DNA from: Desulfobacteraceae bacterium
GTDB lineage: Bacteria > Desulfobacterota > Desulfobacteria > Desulfobacterales > JAABSP01
Assembly (NCBI GenBank): GCA_011390345.1
Contig: JAABSP010000025.1
Location: 1-64,000, forward strand
Reading direction: 5' to 3'
DNA: 64,000 nucleotides
This document shows, one piece after another, positions 36,385 to 45,824 of the stretch. Positions within the stretch are counted from its first letter, which is position 1; each line of letters begins with the position of its first letter. The translations under genes and the position numbers were made by a program. The notes beneath the pieces are model-generated. The model worked only from the letters and a program-made list of their open reading frames with translations. It made no database searches and was not told the DNA's origin.

Positions 36385-37077
36385 ATGGGAAAAATCTTCC
36401 TGCCGGCCCTGTCGATACTGATGGTCCTGTCTCTAATGGCTTTTCAGCTTCCTGCTGCGGCAGATCCCCAAGACACGGGCCAGACCCGATGTTATGACAA
36501 CACCACGCGCATCCCCTGTCCTTTGGTAGACGAATCCTTTTATGGCCAGGATGCCCATTATGCCAAGGCCCGCTCCTACACCAAGCTGGACAGCAGCGGA
36601 AATGAAATCGACGATGGTGTCACAGACTGGGCAGCAGCAAAGGATGATGTGACCGGTCTGATATGGGAGGTCAAACATTCCGGAGACGGGATGACGGACG
36701 ACACCAATCCCCATGACGCAGACAACACTTATAGCTGGTATGATTCGAATGCCGGCCCATACCAGGGAACGGCCGGAGACGGCACCAATACCGAAGACTT
36801 TCTCAAAGCACTAAATCAAGCCGGTTTTGGGGGCTGCTCCAACTGGCGGCTGCCGACGGTAAAGGAGTTGACGGCCCTGGTGCATCGGGGAAAAAACATG
36901 GGGCCTCGCATCGATACGGCCTATTTCCCGGAATCGAGAGCCGATTGGTACTGGTCATCCACGTCGTATGCCGGCAGCGGGGGTTATGCATGGAGTGTCG
37001 ATTTCGGCGGCGGCGATACGGACAACTACTATAAGAACAATAGCCTGCATGTTCGCGCGGTCTGCAGCGGGCAATAA
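36385..37077 (+). CDS. Secreted DUF1566 (Lcl-like) protein with Asn/Tyr-rich C-terminus
   Basis: A 230-aa protein. A signal peptide (cleavage near PAAA-DPQ) precedes a DUF1566 domain (~85-230) with TGLIWEV, GGCSNWRLPTVKELTALV, YWSSTSYA and the terminal VRAVCSGQ. DUF1566 has a C-type-lectin-like fold in some members and binds ligands at the surface. The last 30 residues (DTDNYYKNNSLHVRAV) are dense in Asn and Tyr coded by AAC, TAC and AAT, as in variable regions of diversity-generating retroelement targets. No reverse transcriptase is in the window. ATG 36385 follows an AAAAAGGAG site, and the next gene starts 14 bases after the stop. Confidence 0.88.
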   Translation: MGKIFLPALSILMVLSLMAFQLPAAADPQDTGQTRCYDNTTRIPCPLVDESFYGQDAHYAKARSYTKLDSSGNEIDDGVTDWAAAKDDVTGLIWEVKHSGDGMTDDTNPHDADNTYSWYDSNAGPYQGTAGDGTNTEDFLKALNQAGFGGCSNWRLPTVKELTALVHRGKNMGPRIDTAYFPESRADWYWSSTSYAGSGGYAWSVDFGGGDTDNYYKNNSLHVRAVCSGQ

Positions 37078-37091
37078 AGAGGATATCGATC

Positions 37092-40000
37092 ATGAAAAAA
37101 TGGCTCGCCGTTCTCCTGCTGTTTCTGGGCGCAAACCTCACTATCGGGCCGGCCGCTCACGCCGGTATTTACACCGATCCAAGCACCGGACTCACATGGT
37201 CAATCTCCCTGCGGGGGCCACTACTGACCTGGGAGAAGGCGCTGGCCTATTGCGAGGCCCTGGAGGCGAGCATGGGCGATACAGAATGGCGGCTGCCGGA
37301 CATCAATGAACTCCTCTCCCTGGTGTGCCATGATCGATTTGAACCGGCCGCGGCCATCGATGATATCGAGCCGGTCTTCTACTGGTCAGCCACAACCGAT
37401 CCCGCTGCCGGCGGCAACGCATGGGGCATCGATTTCCGAGACGGTGCTGTTACACAGCAGGCCAAGACGGGAATCTTTTATGTGATGGCCGTCAGCCGCG
37501 GCAGCGTCTCGCCCGGATGCGCGCCCGAGCCCGGAAATGAGGACGGAACGGTCACGGACTTGGTAAGCGGCCTGACCTGGGAACAGACCACCGGAGAGCC
37601 GATGATCTGGGAAGAGGCGCTGGCCCACTGCGAGTCTCTTGAACTCGGCGGACATACCGACTGGCGACTGCCGGATATCCATGAGCTGCAGTCTCTGGTT
37701 CGATACGAAGAGTCCAATCCGGCCATCCAGGACTCCGACTGTTTCAAATATGGTCCTTTCTCGACAATGGTATCCGACTTTTTCTGGTCCTCCACAACGG
37801 ATTCGGCTTCGGGCGAAAACGTATGGGGCGTCGATTTCAGTGACGGCAATGTCACTCCCCGGCGGAAAACCGGCACCTCTTATGTGCGCGCGGTGCGGGG
37901 CGGAACGGCGCCGTCCCGATGCCTCGAGGATAACGGAAACAGCGATGGAACGGTCACAGACCCGGCAAGCGGTCTCATCTGGGGACAGGCGACCGCGGAC
38001 CCCATGACATGGGAGGCGGCGCTGAAATACTGCGAGGAACTGACCCTTGCCGGCCATGAGGACTGGCGCCTGCCAGACATCGACGAGCTACAGTCCCTGA
38101 TCCGATACGACGCGTTTGACCCGGCAATTCAGAACTCCGACTGTTATAAATACGGCCCCTTTCCAGACATGGTCTCCGATCTTTTCTGGTCATCCACCAC
38201 CAGCGGGTCCGACAGCAGCGACGCCTTGTGCATCGATTTCAAGGACGGGGATATCACGACCCGGGACAAGACCCGGCAGTTTTACGTCCGCCCTGTCCGC
38301 TCCGTTATTCCAGAATTCGTGAAATTTCAGGCAGAAAGGCCGATGACCGGCGAAGCCCCTTTTTTGGCAGAACTGACGGCCGATCCCGTGGGGATTCTGA
38401 TCGATCATTACGAATGGTTCCTTACAGGCGGCCCCATGCCGGACAAGGTCACTCTGGACGGCTTACTCTCCGAGACCCTTTATCCGGAAGGCGATTACAG
38501 CATCGACGTAGTGGCCTATGATACCCAGGGGCGCGCCTATGAATCCAACTTTTTCATCGAGGTGCTGCCGCCATCCTCCCTCACCACCCTCGATGAATTT
38601 GTCCGCTTCACGCCCCACTACCCGGTAAGCCGGATGATTCCCTCCCTTGTGATGAAAGGGGGAAAGGCTATCCGCCATTACCGCGTCTATGATGCCGACA
38701 GCCAGCCCGTGACGGGAAAGGTTTTCTACTATAAGTACCCGAACGGCACCCGTTTCGAAACAATCACCGACGGCAGGGGCTTTGTGGAGATCATGAGTCC
38801 GCCGGTGGTCTCCGACGGGAACTACCGCATAATCTTCACGGATAAATACGGGATTCGGCTGAACATCGAAGTGGTCGATGCACCCACCTTTTCGGTTACC
38901 GCTACGGATCGTACATTTACCGAAGAATACCGATTGCTCCTCGGAATGGGCGAGTCCGGACAGGAGCTGTCCATGGGGCCGCTGGCATTCCGGATTGCGG
39001 AACTCGGGCTGTACAGCGGTACGAATCTGTCCACGGATATCCGCCTGGAGAATGTCGGTTCACGGACCGATATGGCAGTGAAAAACAGAATGGAACTGTC
39101 GGAAGAAATGGAGGGGATGGCCGGATTGTCTGCAGAAATCTTCAAAGAGCAGATCGCGGCCGGGGGCCGTCCTGAACTCAGCGCTTCGACAGGCGAAGGG
39201 GCGGCCGTCAATACCTCGATGACGACCCGCCATCACTTCGAGGATTATCTCAACCCGAACCGGCCCGACACCCACGATCAGCGCTTTGTGGCAGCAACAC
39301 TCTTTTTCGAAAATCTGATCAAGCGCAACCCGGCCTGCGGGAATCATATTCTGACACAGGCCATATTGGAGCAGGCCATCGACAGAATATGCGAAACCAT
39401 TCCATATTACCAGCGGGTCGGCTTTTTGGCCGGTGCAACAACGCAGTTCAGCACCGGTGCGGAACTGACGATGCAGAATCCCCTGGGACTTTTAGAAGGT
39501 TTACAGCCGACCATCCATATGGATGCCTTCGAAGCCGGCAGTCTGCTTTCCCTTTCGGCCGAATCGGATGTGGACGAAGCCGACAATCTGACCTTTACCC
39601 TGTCGACAATTCTAAATCCGGGCAGCTTTTTCAGCGGCTTCTCCCAGAAGTTCGACAGCGATCGTCCGTACCCGGATGTTCCGAAATTCAGCCTCAGCTC
39701 CGATCTCCTGCAGAAGCAGATCGAATCGGAGATGACCATTGCCGCGGAAAGCACCGCAAAAAACGACCGATCCATAGGCTTCAGCCTCATGACCGGGCGG
39801 GCCGGCCCGGATATCATTCTTCCGGACAGCGCATTCACGGAGACCTATTTCGATTTCCGGATCGATGCGCCGACCGCGGTCGAATTCCTGGAAGGGCAGT
39901 CGGAACTCTTCTCCCAGCTTCGGGAAGGGGATGCCTTCGATATCTCAGAGAGTGCCTACCTCGGCGCGATGCAGGGGATTCAGGATCTTCCCGAGGGCAT

Positions 40001-41780
40001 TGCAGAATGGGAGACGCATAAGAAGCATATCCGGCTCTTCTCCCTCCCGCTGACCTTTGGGGAGAATCTGGGCCTGGAGCTGGATCTGACGTTCCGACTG
40101 GATGTGAAATCGGTGCTGGACAATATCACGGCAACAGGGCTTCTCATTCCGGAAAAAGGGATGATTAAAACCGCATTGTACGAACGGGATCTCTGGATCG
40201 ATGACAACATCAAAGGTATCGGGAGTGTCATCGATGAATTTGTGAGGGTGATCGACCGAATCATCGGTGATGTGCTGGAAACCGTGGAAAAAACCAAGGA
40301 GGCCGGCCAGGAGCTGGTTGTTGAGAGCGATATCCCCCTTGCCGATGGCGGGGCAACGGCCATTGCCGGCCCCGAAGGACTGACCGAAGACGCAACGCTG
40401 AAACTCTCCCGGCTGACCCGCTTTGACCGCTCCGCATCGATTGCCGGCGGAACCGCGGCCACGGTGGGGGATCTCTTTATCGTGACCATCGCTTTTTCCG
40501 AAGGCATCCTGCTGACGGATCTGATCGAGCCCCTGGAACTGACGATCGGCTACAGGGAAGCGGATCTTGATGCAGCCGGTTTCACAGCGGCCCATGCGGA
40601 AAAGCTTCGGATCTATGGCTTTGATCCAAAGACCGGCTATTATCGGAATATCGGTGGAGAGTTGAATGCCGAAAACCGAACCGTATCCGTTTCGATCCTT
40701 CGGACGGGCCAGTATATACTGGCCGTTGACACTGCCGCCCCAGCGATATCGGATTTCATCATCATGGAGGGAGGGGAAAGCCCCCTGTTTCGGCTCACCA
40801 TCTCCGATTGCCTGAGCGGTCTTAATCCGAATGCGCTGGAGATTACGCTGGACGGTCTGGTCGAGGTGGATCAAGACAGGCTGCCAGAGGTCTTCAATCC
40901 CCGGACCGGCCTTTTGGAGTGGCGGACGGATCAAGTGCTTGCGGAGGGTGAACACCAGGTGAAGGTGACGGCCCAAGATACCACCGGAAACACCAACACT
41001 GAAACAATTCTCTTCTTTTTGGATCTCACACCGCCGGAGATCACCCACACCCCGATCACCCAGGCCCCTTCAGGCGCACCTTTGGAGATTCGGGCGAGCA
41101 TTACAGAGAATCGGGAATTGGCCGGGGTATTCCTCTGCTATCGAGCCAGAACCGATGAACTGCCCTTCAAAGTCCTGGAGATGACGGCTGCCGAAGGCGC
41201 TTCGGAGTATATTGGATCGATTCCGGAGAGCGCCATCACTTCCAAAGGGGTGCGTTACTATATCAAGGCGGCAGACATCGGGGGCAATGTGGCCTTTTCA
41301 GCACAAACAGATATCGATGTGCAGGATACCACCAGTCCGGCAATGGTCAATGGGCTGATGGTGATATCCGAACCGGAAGGCATCATGAGAATCTATTGGT
41401 ATTCCCCGCCCGATGCGGATGTGGCCGGATATCGGGTCTATATCGGCGCATCGGCAGACAGCCTGACCCTGTTCAAAGATGTGGGATTGACCAACTGGAT
41501 TTCTCTCGAAGATGCGTATCAGGGGAAGTTCATCGCGGTCTCCGCGTATGACGAATTGGGAAATGAGAGCGAGAAAACCCCGGCCCTCAATCTGGAGCAC
41601 TGCGCTCCCGGCGATGTGAACTGCAGCGGCGGAATCGATCTGGCCGATGCATTGATCTGCCTGAAAATCATGGCCGGCATCAGCGGCGGAGAGGAGATCC
41701 GCCTGGCTGCAGATGTGGATGAAAATCTGCGCATCGGACTGGAAGAGGCTCTGTTCATTCTCCGGTATCTTACCCGGTAA
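37092..41780 (+). CDS. Giant secreted DUF1566/PKD/dockerin-like protein
   Basis: A 1562-aa secreted protein. A signal peptide (cleavage near AAHA-GIY) precedes three DUF1566 repeats (about 28-145, 155-275 and 285-405), each with TGLTW-, WRLPDI-ELQSLV-, FWSSTT- and YVRAV-like blocks. A PKD/Ig-like segment (~408-495) follows, then a long part (~500-1240) without a family I recognise, mixing beta-rich and helical stretches. Later come two Ig/FN3-like segments (about 1300-1500, e.g. LFFLDLTPPEI, AMVNGLMVISEPEGIMRIYW) and a dockerin-like C-terminus (GDVNCSGGIDLADALICLK, then ADVDENLRIGLEEALFILRYL), with EF-hand-like Ca2+ ligands. It is probably a surface adhesin or cohesin-anchored protein; no cohesin gene is visible here. 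Confidence 0.88.
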   Translation: MKKWLAVLLLFLGANLTIGPAAHAGIYTDPSTGLTWSISLRGPLLTWEKALAYCEALEASMGDTEWRLPDINELLSLVCHDRFEPAAAIDDIEPVFYWSATTDPAAGGNAWGIDFRDGAVTQQAKTGIFYVMAVSRGSVSPGCAPEPGNEDGTVTDLVSGLTWEQTTGEPMIWEEALAHCESLELGGHTDWRLPDIHELQSLVRYEESNPAIQDSDCFKYGPFSTMVSDFFWSSTTDSASGENVWGVDFSDGNVTPRRKTGTSYVRAVRGGTAPSRCLEDNGNSDGTVTDPASGLIWGQATADPMTWEAALKYCEELTLAGHEDWRLPDIDELQSLIRYDAFDPAIQNSDCYKYGPFPDMVSDLFWSSTTSGSDSSDALCIDFKDGDITTRDKTRQFYVRPVRSVIPEFVKFQAERPMTGEAPFLAELTADPVGILIDHYEWFLTGGPMPDKVTLDGLLSETLYPEGDYSIDVVAYDTQGRAYESNFFIEVLPPSSLTTLDEFVRFTPHYPVSRMIPSLVMKGGKAIRHYRVYDADSQPVTGKVFYYKYPNGTRFETITDGRGFVEIMSPPVVSDGNYRIIFTDKYGIRLNIEVVDAPTFSVTATDRTFTEEYRLLLGMGESGQELSMGPLAFRIAELGLYSGTNLSTDIRLENVGSRTDMAVKNRMELSEEMEGMAGLSAEIFKEQIAAGGRPELSASTGEGAAVNTSMTTRHHFEDYLNPNRPDTHDQRFVAATLFFENLIKRNPACGNHILTQAILEQAIDRICETIPYYQRVGFLAGATTQFSTGAELTMQNPLGLLEGLQPTIHMDAFEAGSLLSLSAESDVDEADNLTFTLSTILNPGSFFSGFSQKFDSDRPYPDVPKFSLSSDLLQKQIESEMTIAAESTAKNDRSIGFSLMTGRAGPDIILPDSAFTETYFDFRIDAPTAVEFLEGQSELFSQLREGDAFDISESAYLGAMQGIQDLPEGIAEWETHKKHIRLFSLPLTFGENLGLELDLTFRLDVKSVLDNITATGLLIPEKGMIKTALYERDLWIDDNIKGIGSVIDEFVRVIDRIIGDVLETVEKTKEAGQELVVESDIPLADGGATAIAGPEGLTEDATLKLSRLTRFDRSASIAGGTAATVGDLFIVTIAFSEGILLTDLIEPLELTIGYREADLDAAGFTAAHAEKLRIYGFDPKTGYYRNIGGELNAENRTVSVSILRTGQYILAVDTAAPAISDFIIMEGGESPLFRLTISDCLSGLNPNALEITLDGLVEVDQDRLPEVFNPRTGLLEWRTDQVLAEGEHQVKVTAQDTTGNTNTETILFFLDLTPPEITHTPITQAPSGAPLEIRASITENRELAGVFLCYRARTDELPFKVLEMTAAEGASEYIGSIPESAITSKGVRYYIKAADIGGNVAFSAQTDIDVQDTTSPAMVNGLMVISEPEGIMRIYWYSPPDADVAGYRVYIGASADSLTLFKDVGLTNWISLEDAYQGKFIAVSAYDELGNESEKTPALNLEHCAPGDVNCSGGIDLADALICLKIMAGISGGEEIRLAADVDENLRIGLEEALFILRYLTR

Positions 41781-41839
41781 GCACTTTCCCCCCCGATGGG
41801 ATGGGCCGCTGATACACTTCAAAGGTGCTGGAGCCGCTT

Positions 41840-41880
41840 CAACTTTTCCTTGCAAGACGCTGTGCGGATAGGATATATTA
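41840..41880 (+). promoter_or_regulatory. Second copy of the shared promoter-like element
   Basis: CAACTTTTCCTTGC (41840-41853) followed by ATATATTA (41873-41880), matching the element at 36204-36243. It lies 78 bases before the receiver gene. CTTGCA to TATATT gives a 19-base spacer. Confidence 0.4.
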
Positions 41881-41957
41881 AGTCCGTCAACGAACCCAAA
41901 ACCTTATCCGTAATCGCTCTGGTATCATAGTGACTGTATCACAAAAGGCTGAAATCA

Positions 41958-42341
41958 ATGGATTCCTCTTCAAAAAAACTGCGTATACTCATCGTGGACG
42001 ACCATGCCATGATGCGGGACAGTCTTCGATTGATCTTAAACGATATGGCGGATATGGCCGTGGCTGAAGAGGCCGGCACCGGGGCACAAACACTGGAACT
42101 CTGTCGGAAACAGTCTTTTGATGTCATCCTGCTGGATCACCGCCTCCCGGACATGACGGGTCAGGAGGTTGCCCGGAGGATAAAGGAATTGGGGACCAAG
42201 ACAAAAATTGTCGCAATATCCATGAACGATGATGAGAGGGTCAGACAGGAGATGCTGAGTGCGGGCGCGGATATTTTTGCCGCAAAGACCGATGCCCTGA
42301 AGATGCTGCCCGATTTGATTCGAAAATCGATTTCGGATTGA
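41958..42341 (+). CDS. Stand-alone response regulator receiver protein
   Basis: A 127-aa receiver domain. Asp pair VDD (residues 13-15), phosphoacceptor Asp60 in LLDHRLPDMTG, switch Ser in ISMND and the conserved Lys in AAKTD are all present. There is no output domain, so it acts through protein contacts or a phosphorelay. The sequence resembles NarL/LuxR-type receivers. No kinase is adjacent. It shares a putative promoter element with the secreted DUF1566 genes. Confidence 0.92.
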   Translation: MDSSSKKLRILIVDDHAMMRDSLRLILNDMADMAVAEEAGTGAQTLELCRKQSFDVILLDHRLPDMTGQEVARRIKELGTKTKIVAISMNDDERVRQEMLSAGADIFAAKTDALKMLPDLIRKSISD

Positions 42342-42367
42342 AGTAGGAAGTTTAAAAGGAATCGGCC

Positions 42368-42400
42368 AGGGAGACAAATCGATATTGCCTCCCTTTTTTT
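42368..42400 (+). terminator. Rho-independent terminator after the receiver gene
   Basis: AGGGAGACAA (42368-42377) and TTGCCTCCCT (42385-42394) form a 10-bp stem with one mismatch and a 7-base loop, followed by a T-run (42394-42400). It ends the plus-strand receiver transcript before the convergent synthetase gene. Confidence 0.8.
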
Positions 42401-42427
42401 AAGCAGTAACGACTTCAGCATCCGCTG

Positions 42428-44515
42428 TCAGGGCTTCTCCCCCAGAATCACGGACGCATCCACCGCAATCGGCGATCCATCCCGAATGATCAGCGGATTG
42501 ATATCGACCTGTTCGATTTTTTCGTTAGTCGCTCCCAAATCCCCCAACTGCACCAGGGTCTGTGCCAGTGCCTCCCGATCCACGGCCGGCGCTCCGCGAA
42601 AACCATCCAGCAGCTTTTGCGCCTTGAGCCTTCGGATCAGCGCCAGCGCCTCTTCATGGCTCAAGGGGGCCATCGCAAAGGCCACGTCCGCGATGACTTC
42701 TGCCAATATCCCGCCAAAGCCGCACATCACGCAGGTTCCGAACTGCGGGTCATTCACAAGCCCCGCGATCAGCTCCAGATCGCCTTTGACGTAGGGCTGA
42801 ATCAGGATCTCTCCCCTGCTGTCCATCTCCCGAGTCAGTTCATCGAAGATCTGCCGAACATCCTCAAAGGAACGGATATCGAGCCGGACAAGATTCTTCT
42901 CCGTCTTATGGACCTCGCCGGGCAGAAGCCCCTTCATGACGACCGGAAGGCCGAATTCCGACGCGGCCTTTTCCGCGGCTTCCGGTGTTTTAACAATACG
43001 CTCCTCGACAACAAAAATTCCGGCAGCAGAGAGGAGTTTTTTGGAAAAATGCTCATCCAGCGCGCCGGCCGATTCGGAAAGGATTTTCTCTTGGGCCTCA
43101 TCGAGAGATACGGCTCGGGCCGAAGGAATCTCCGATGCGGCCGGCAGAGGCCGGTTGAAGAGAGCCCCCATGCACTCCACAGCCCGGTAGACCTCCCTAT
43201 AGACCACCATCCCAAGTTCCTGCGCCTCCTGATGAAATTCCTTGGCTGCGTCTATGGTTCCCAGCAGCCAGATGAAAACCGGTTTGCCGGCCCCCTTTGC
43301 GGTCTCTGCCATCCCGGCCAGATCTGGCTTCAGGGCAAAGCCGCCGGCAAAGGCATGGATCAGCACCGCATCCACGCCTGGATCGCTGCAGACCGCATCC
43401 AGCGCCACGCCATAGGTCTTCTCCGCACCGTTTCGCTCCACCGCAGGCCATAAATCCACCGGGTTGGAGATCGGCATCCACTCCGGAAAGACGGTCTTGA
43501 GCTTTGCCCGGCTCTCCTCGGAAAGCAGAGCCGGCGCAAGCCCCAGCCCATCCATGAAATCGACCGATACGATCCCGGCGCCGCCCGTATAGGTCAGCAC
43601 CGCCACCCGGGCATCCCTTTTCGGGGCCGTATCCGGAAAGGCCGCCAGAGCCCGGGAGATATCCATCATCTGTTTGAAGTCGTTTGCCTCTGTCACCCCG
43701 GACTGGGCAAGAGCGCCCCGGATCACGGCCCCGTTTCCGGAAAGGCTTGCGGTATGGCTCATCGCGGCCTTTGCCCCGACTTCACTTCTACCGCCCTTCA
43801 GGAGCACCACCGGCTTTTTCGAACGCCGGCAGATCTCGGTGAAGCGCCTCCCATCGGGAATGGCTTCCAGATAAAGACCGATGGCCCCTGTATCCGGATC
43901 ATCGACCAGATACTCTAAAAGATCGCACTCGTCCACATCCATCTTGTTGCCGATGGAGCAGACCTTGCTGATACCCATCACCCCGTGGGTCATGAGATCC
44001 ATCAGAAACGCGCCCGACAACATCCCGCTCTGGACGACCAGCGAAACATCCCCCGGGGTCAGCCCCTCCTGCCAGATCATGGGGGAGACAAAGGAGAAGA
44101 CATATCTTTTTACGGCATCCACCAGCCCCATGCAGTTGGGGCCCCAGAGGCGGATGCCGGTCTCTTTTCGGATCTCCAGCAGCTCCCGCTGAAGGGCCGC
44201 GCCCCCCTCCCCGGTCTCGGAGAAGCCGCCGGATTCGATCATCACTCCTTTGATCCCTCTATCTGCACAGGCCCGGACAATGGCCGGCACATGGGGCGCG
44301 GGCACGAAAACGATGGCAAGATCGACCGGATCGGGAACGTCGGCTACCGTGGGATAGCAGCGGACATCTTCGATCGTCTCATACTTGGGGTTGACCGGAT
44401 AGATCCCGCAGTCGAAGCCGGTGATCAGGTTTTTCAAAATCGAATTTCCCCCTTTGAAGGGGGTGGCGCTTGCGCCGATCAGGGCGATGCCCTTGGGTCT
44501 GAAAAAGAAATTCAT
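42428..44515 (-). CDS. Acetyl/acyl-CoA synthetase, ADP-forming type (fused alpha-beta)
   Basis: A 695-aa protein. The N-terminal CoA-binding domain (GIALIGASATPFKGGN) and succinyl-CoA-ligase-like domain carry the phosphohistidine segment AAMSHTASLSGNG. The C-terminal ATP-grasp domain (~470-690) includes LIQPYVKGDLELIAGLVNDP and CGFGGILAEVIADVAFAMAPL. Such enzymes convert acyl-CoA, ADP and phosphate to acid and ATP, or the reverse. In a sulfate reducer this may serve acetate or organic-acid turnover; the acyl specificity is not evident. ATG 44515 has an AGGAGG site 8 bases upstream. Confidence 0.92.
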   Translation of the reverse strand: MNFFFRPKGIALIGASATPFKGGNSILKNLITGFDCGIYPVNPKYETIEDVRCYPTVADVPDPVDLAIVFVPAPHVPAIVRACADRGIKGVMIESGGFSETGEGGAALQRELLEIRKETGIRLWGPNCMGLVDAVKRYVFSFVSPMIWQEGLTPGDVSLVVQSGMLSGAFLMDLMTHGVMGISKVCSIGNKMDVDECDLLEYLVDDPDTGAIGLYLEAIPDGRRFTEICRRSKKPVVLLKGGRSEVGAKAAMSHTASLSGNGAVIRGALAQSGVTEANDFKQMMDISRALAAFPDTAPKRDARVAVLTYTGGAGIVSVDFMDGLGLAPALLSEESRAKLKTVFPEWMPISNPVDLWPAVERNGAEKTYGVALDAVCSDPGVDAVLIHAFAGGFALKPDLAGMAETAKGAGKPVFIWLLGTIDAAKEFHQEAQELGMVVYREVYRAVECMGALFNRPLPAASEIPSARAVSLDEAQEKILSESAGALDEHFSKKLLSAAGIFVVEERIVKTPEAAEKAASEFGLPVVMKGLLPGEVHKTEKNLVRLDIRSFEDVRQIFDELTREMDSRGEILIQPYVKGDLELIAGLVNDPQFGTCVMCGFGGILAEVIADVAFAMAPLSHEEALALIRRLKAQKLLDGFRGAPAVDREALAQTLVQLGDLGATNEKIEQVDINPLIIRDGSPIAVDASVILGEKP

Positions 44516-44729
44516 CCTTTATGCCTCCTGAATTCTGAATGGCGGTTCATTTTTGTTTGTCCCCTTTTACCCCCAAGGGAAGGGTCCGTCAAGGAATCAA
44601 ATAATCCTTTACAATATACTATACTTGTGGAAATATATATATCTTTGTGGTGAAAAGTATGATGCGGAAGGGCATGATGCCCATGCCGTCTGAAGCCAAC
44701 ACCATATTATATCCAAGGACAGCCAAAAC
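44516..44729. other. Divergent intergenic region, synthetase and dgt
   Basis: 214 bases. AT-rich in the centre (TATACTATAC, then AATATATATATC flanked by two TTGTGG direct repeats 20 bases apart near 44626 and 44646). Promoters for both genes should lie here but none has a clean -35/-10 pair. Confidence 0.4.
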
Positions 44730-45812
44730 GTGTTAATCGATACATTTGAGCAGACCGCTTCCATCCGGGAGACCTTTGAGGAACGGGAGAAGGGCTTCAT
44801 CTCCCCGTATGGGTGTCTCAGCTCCTGCTCCCGGGGCCGGAGCCGCCCTGAGCCAGAGTGTCTGATCCGGACCGCGTTTCAGGTGGACCGGGATCGGATT
44901 CTCTTCTCCAACGCTTTCCGTCGATTGAAGCACAAGACCCAGGTCTTTCTCTCACCCTTGGGGGACCAGTACCGGACAAGGCTCACCCATACCCTGGAAG
45001 TGGCACAGATCTCCAGAACCGTGGCCCGGGCCATGCGGCTCAACGAAGATCTGGCCGAGGCCATAGCGCTGGGACATGATCTGGGACATACCCCCTTTGG
45101 ACACTCCGGAGAGACGGCTTTAAAGGAGATCTTCTCTTCTGATTTTGCCCACAACGAGCAGAGCCTCCGGGTTGTGGAAGTGATCGAAAACCGGGGCCGG
45201 GGGCTCAACCTGACCTGGGAGGTGCGCAACGGCATTCAGAAGCACTCCAAAGGGTACGGCAAGATCATCCCGGATGATCCGGATGAGCAGCCCGCGACCG
45301 TAGAGGGCCGGGTGGTACGGGTGGCAGATATCGTCGCCTATCTGAACCATGATCTGGATGACGCGATCCGAAGCCGCGTGATCGGCGAAGATCATGTCCC
45401 CAGCGTCTGTAAAGAAATTCTCGGCAAAAACCATTCCCAGCGGGCCTCCACCATGATTCGGGATCTCGTCTTTTCAAGCACAGTCGAAGATGGTGAATTC
45501 AGACTCAAGATGAGCGATGAGGTCTATGGCGCGATGACGACGCTGCGGATGTTCCTCTATGAGAATGTTTACCGATCCGAGCATGTCCACCAGGAATTTG
45601 TCAAGGCCAAGAAGATCCTCTGTGAACTCTACCAGTATTTCATGGAGAACCCGGAGATGGTTCCGGATGAGCTGGAGAATATGGAGCTGCAGAGCTATGC
45701 CCATCACCAGCACTCCCACGAGCGGATCGTCGCGGATCTGATCGCGAGCATGACGGACCGGTACGCGCTGGATCTCTACACCGCCCTCTTCTTTCCCTCC
45801 CCCCTCGTATAG
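44730..45812 (+). CDS. dgt: Deoxyguanosinetriphosphate triphosphohydrolase-like HD protein
   Basis: A 360-aa HD-domain dNTPase. RLTHTLEVAQISRTVARAM and GHDLGHTPFGHSGE hold the HD metal ligands, and FRRLKHKTQVF is the typical N-terminal segment. These enzymes hydrolyse dNTPs to nucleoside and triphosphate; members often lower dNTP pools and some aid phage resistance. The short (~360 aa) type-2 form is common outside enterobacteria. The start is GTG 44730. A YkgJ-family gene follows 12 bases after the stop, so they form an operon. Confidence 0.92.
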   Translation: MLIDTFEQTASIRETFEEREKGFISPYGCLSSCSRGRSRPEPECLIRTAFQVDRDRILFSNAFRRLKHKTQVFLSPLGDQYRTRLTHTLEVAQISRTVARAMRLNEDLAEAIALGHDLGHTPFGHSGETALKEIFSSDFAHNEQSLRVVEVIENRGRGLNLTWEVRNGIQKHSKGYGKIIPDDPDEQPATVEGRVVRVADIVAYLNHDLDDAIRSRVIGEDHVPSVCKEILGKNHSQRASTMIRDLVFSSTVEDGEFRLKMSDEVYGAMTTLRMFLYENVYRSEHVHQEFVKAKKILCELYQYFMENPEMVPDELENMELQSYAHHQHSHERIVADLIASMTDRYALDLYTALFFPSPLV

Positions 45813-45824
45813 GAACCGCTTCTG

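Noticed and set aside
44626..44652. Direct repeats TTGTGG flanking an AT run, considered as a regulator site
   Set aside because: Only two six-base copies in an AT-rich gap; this could occur by chance.
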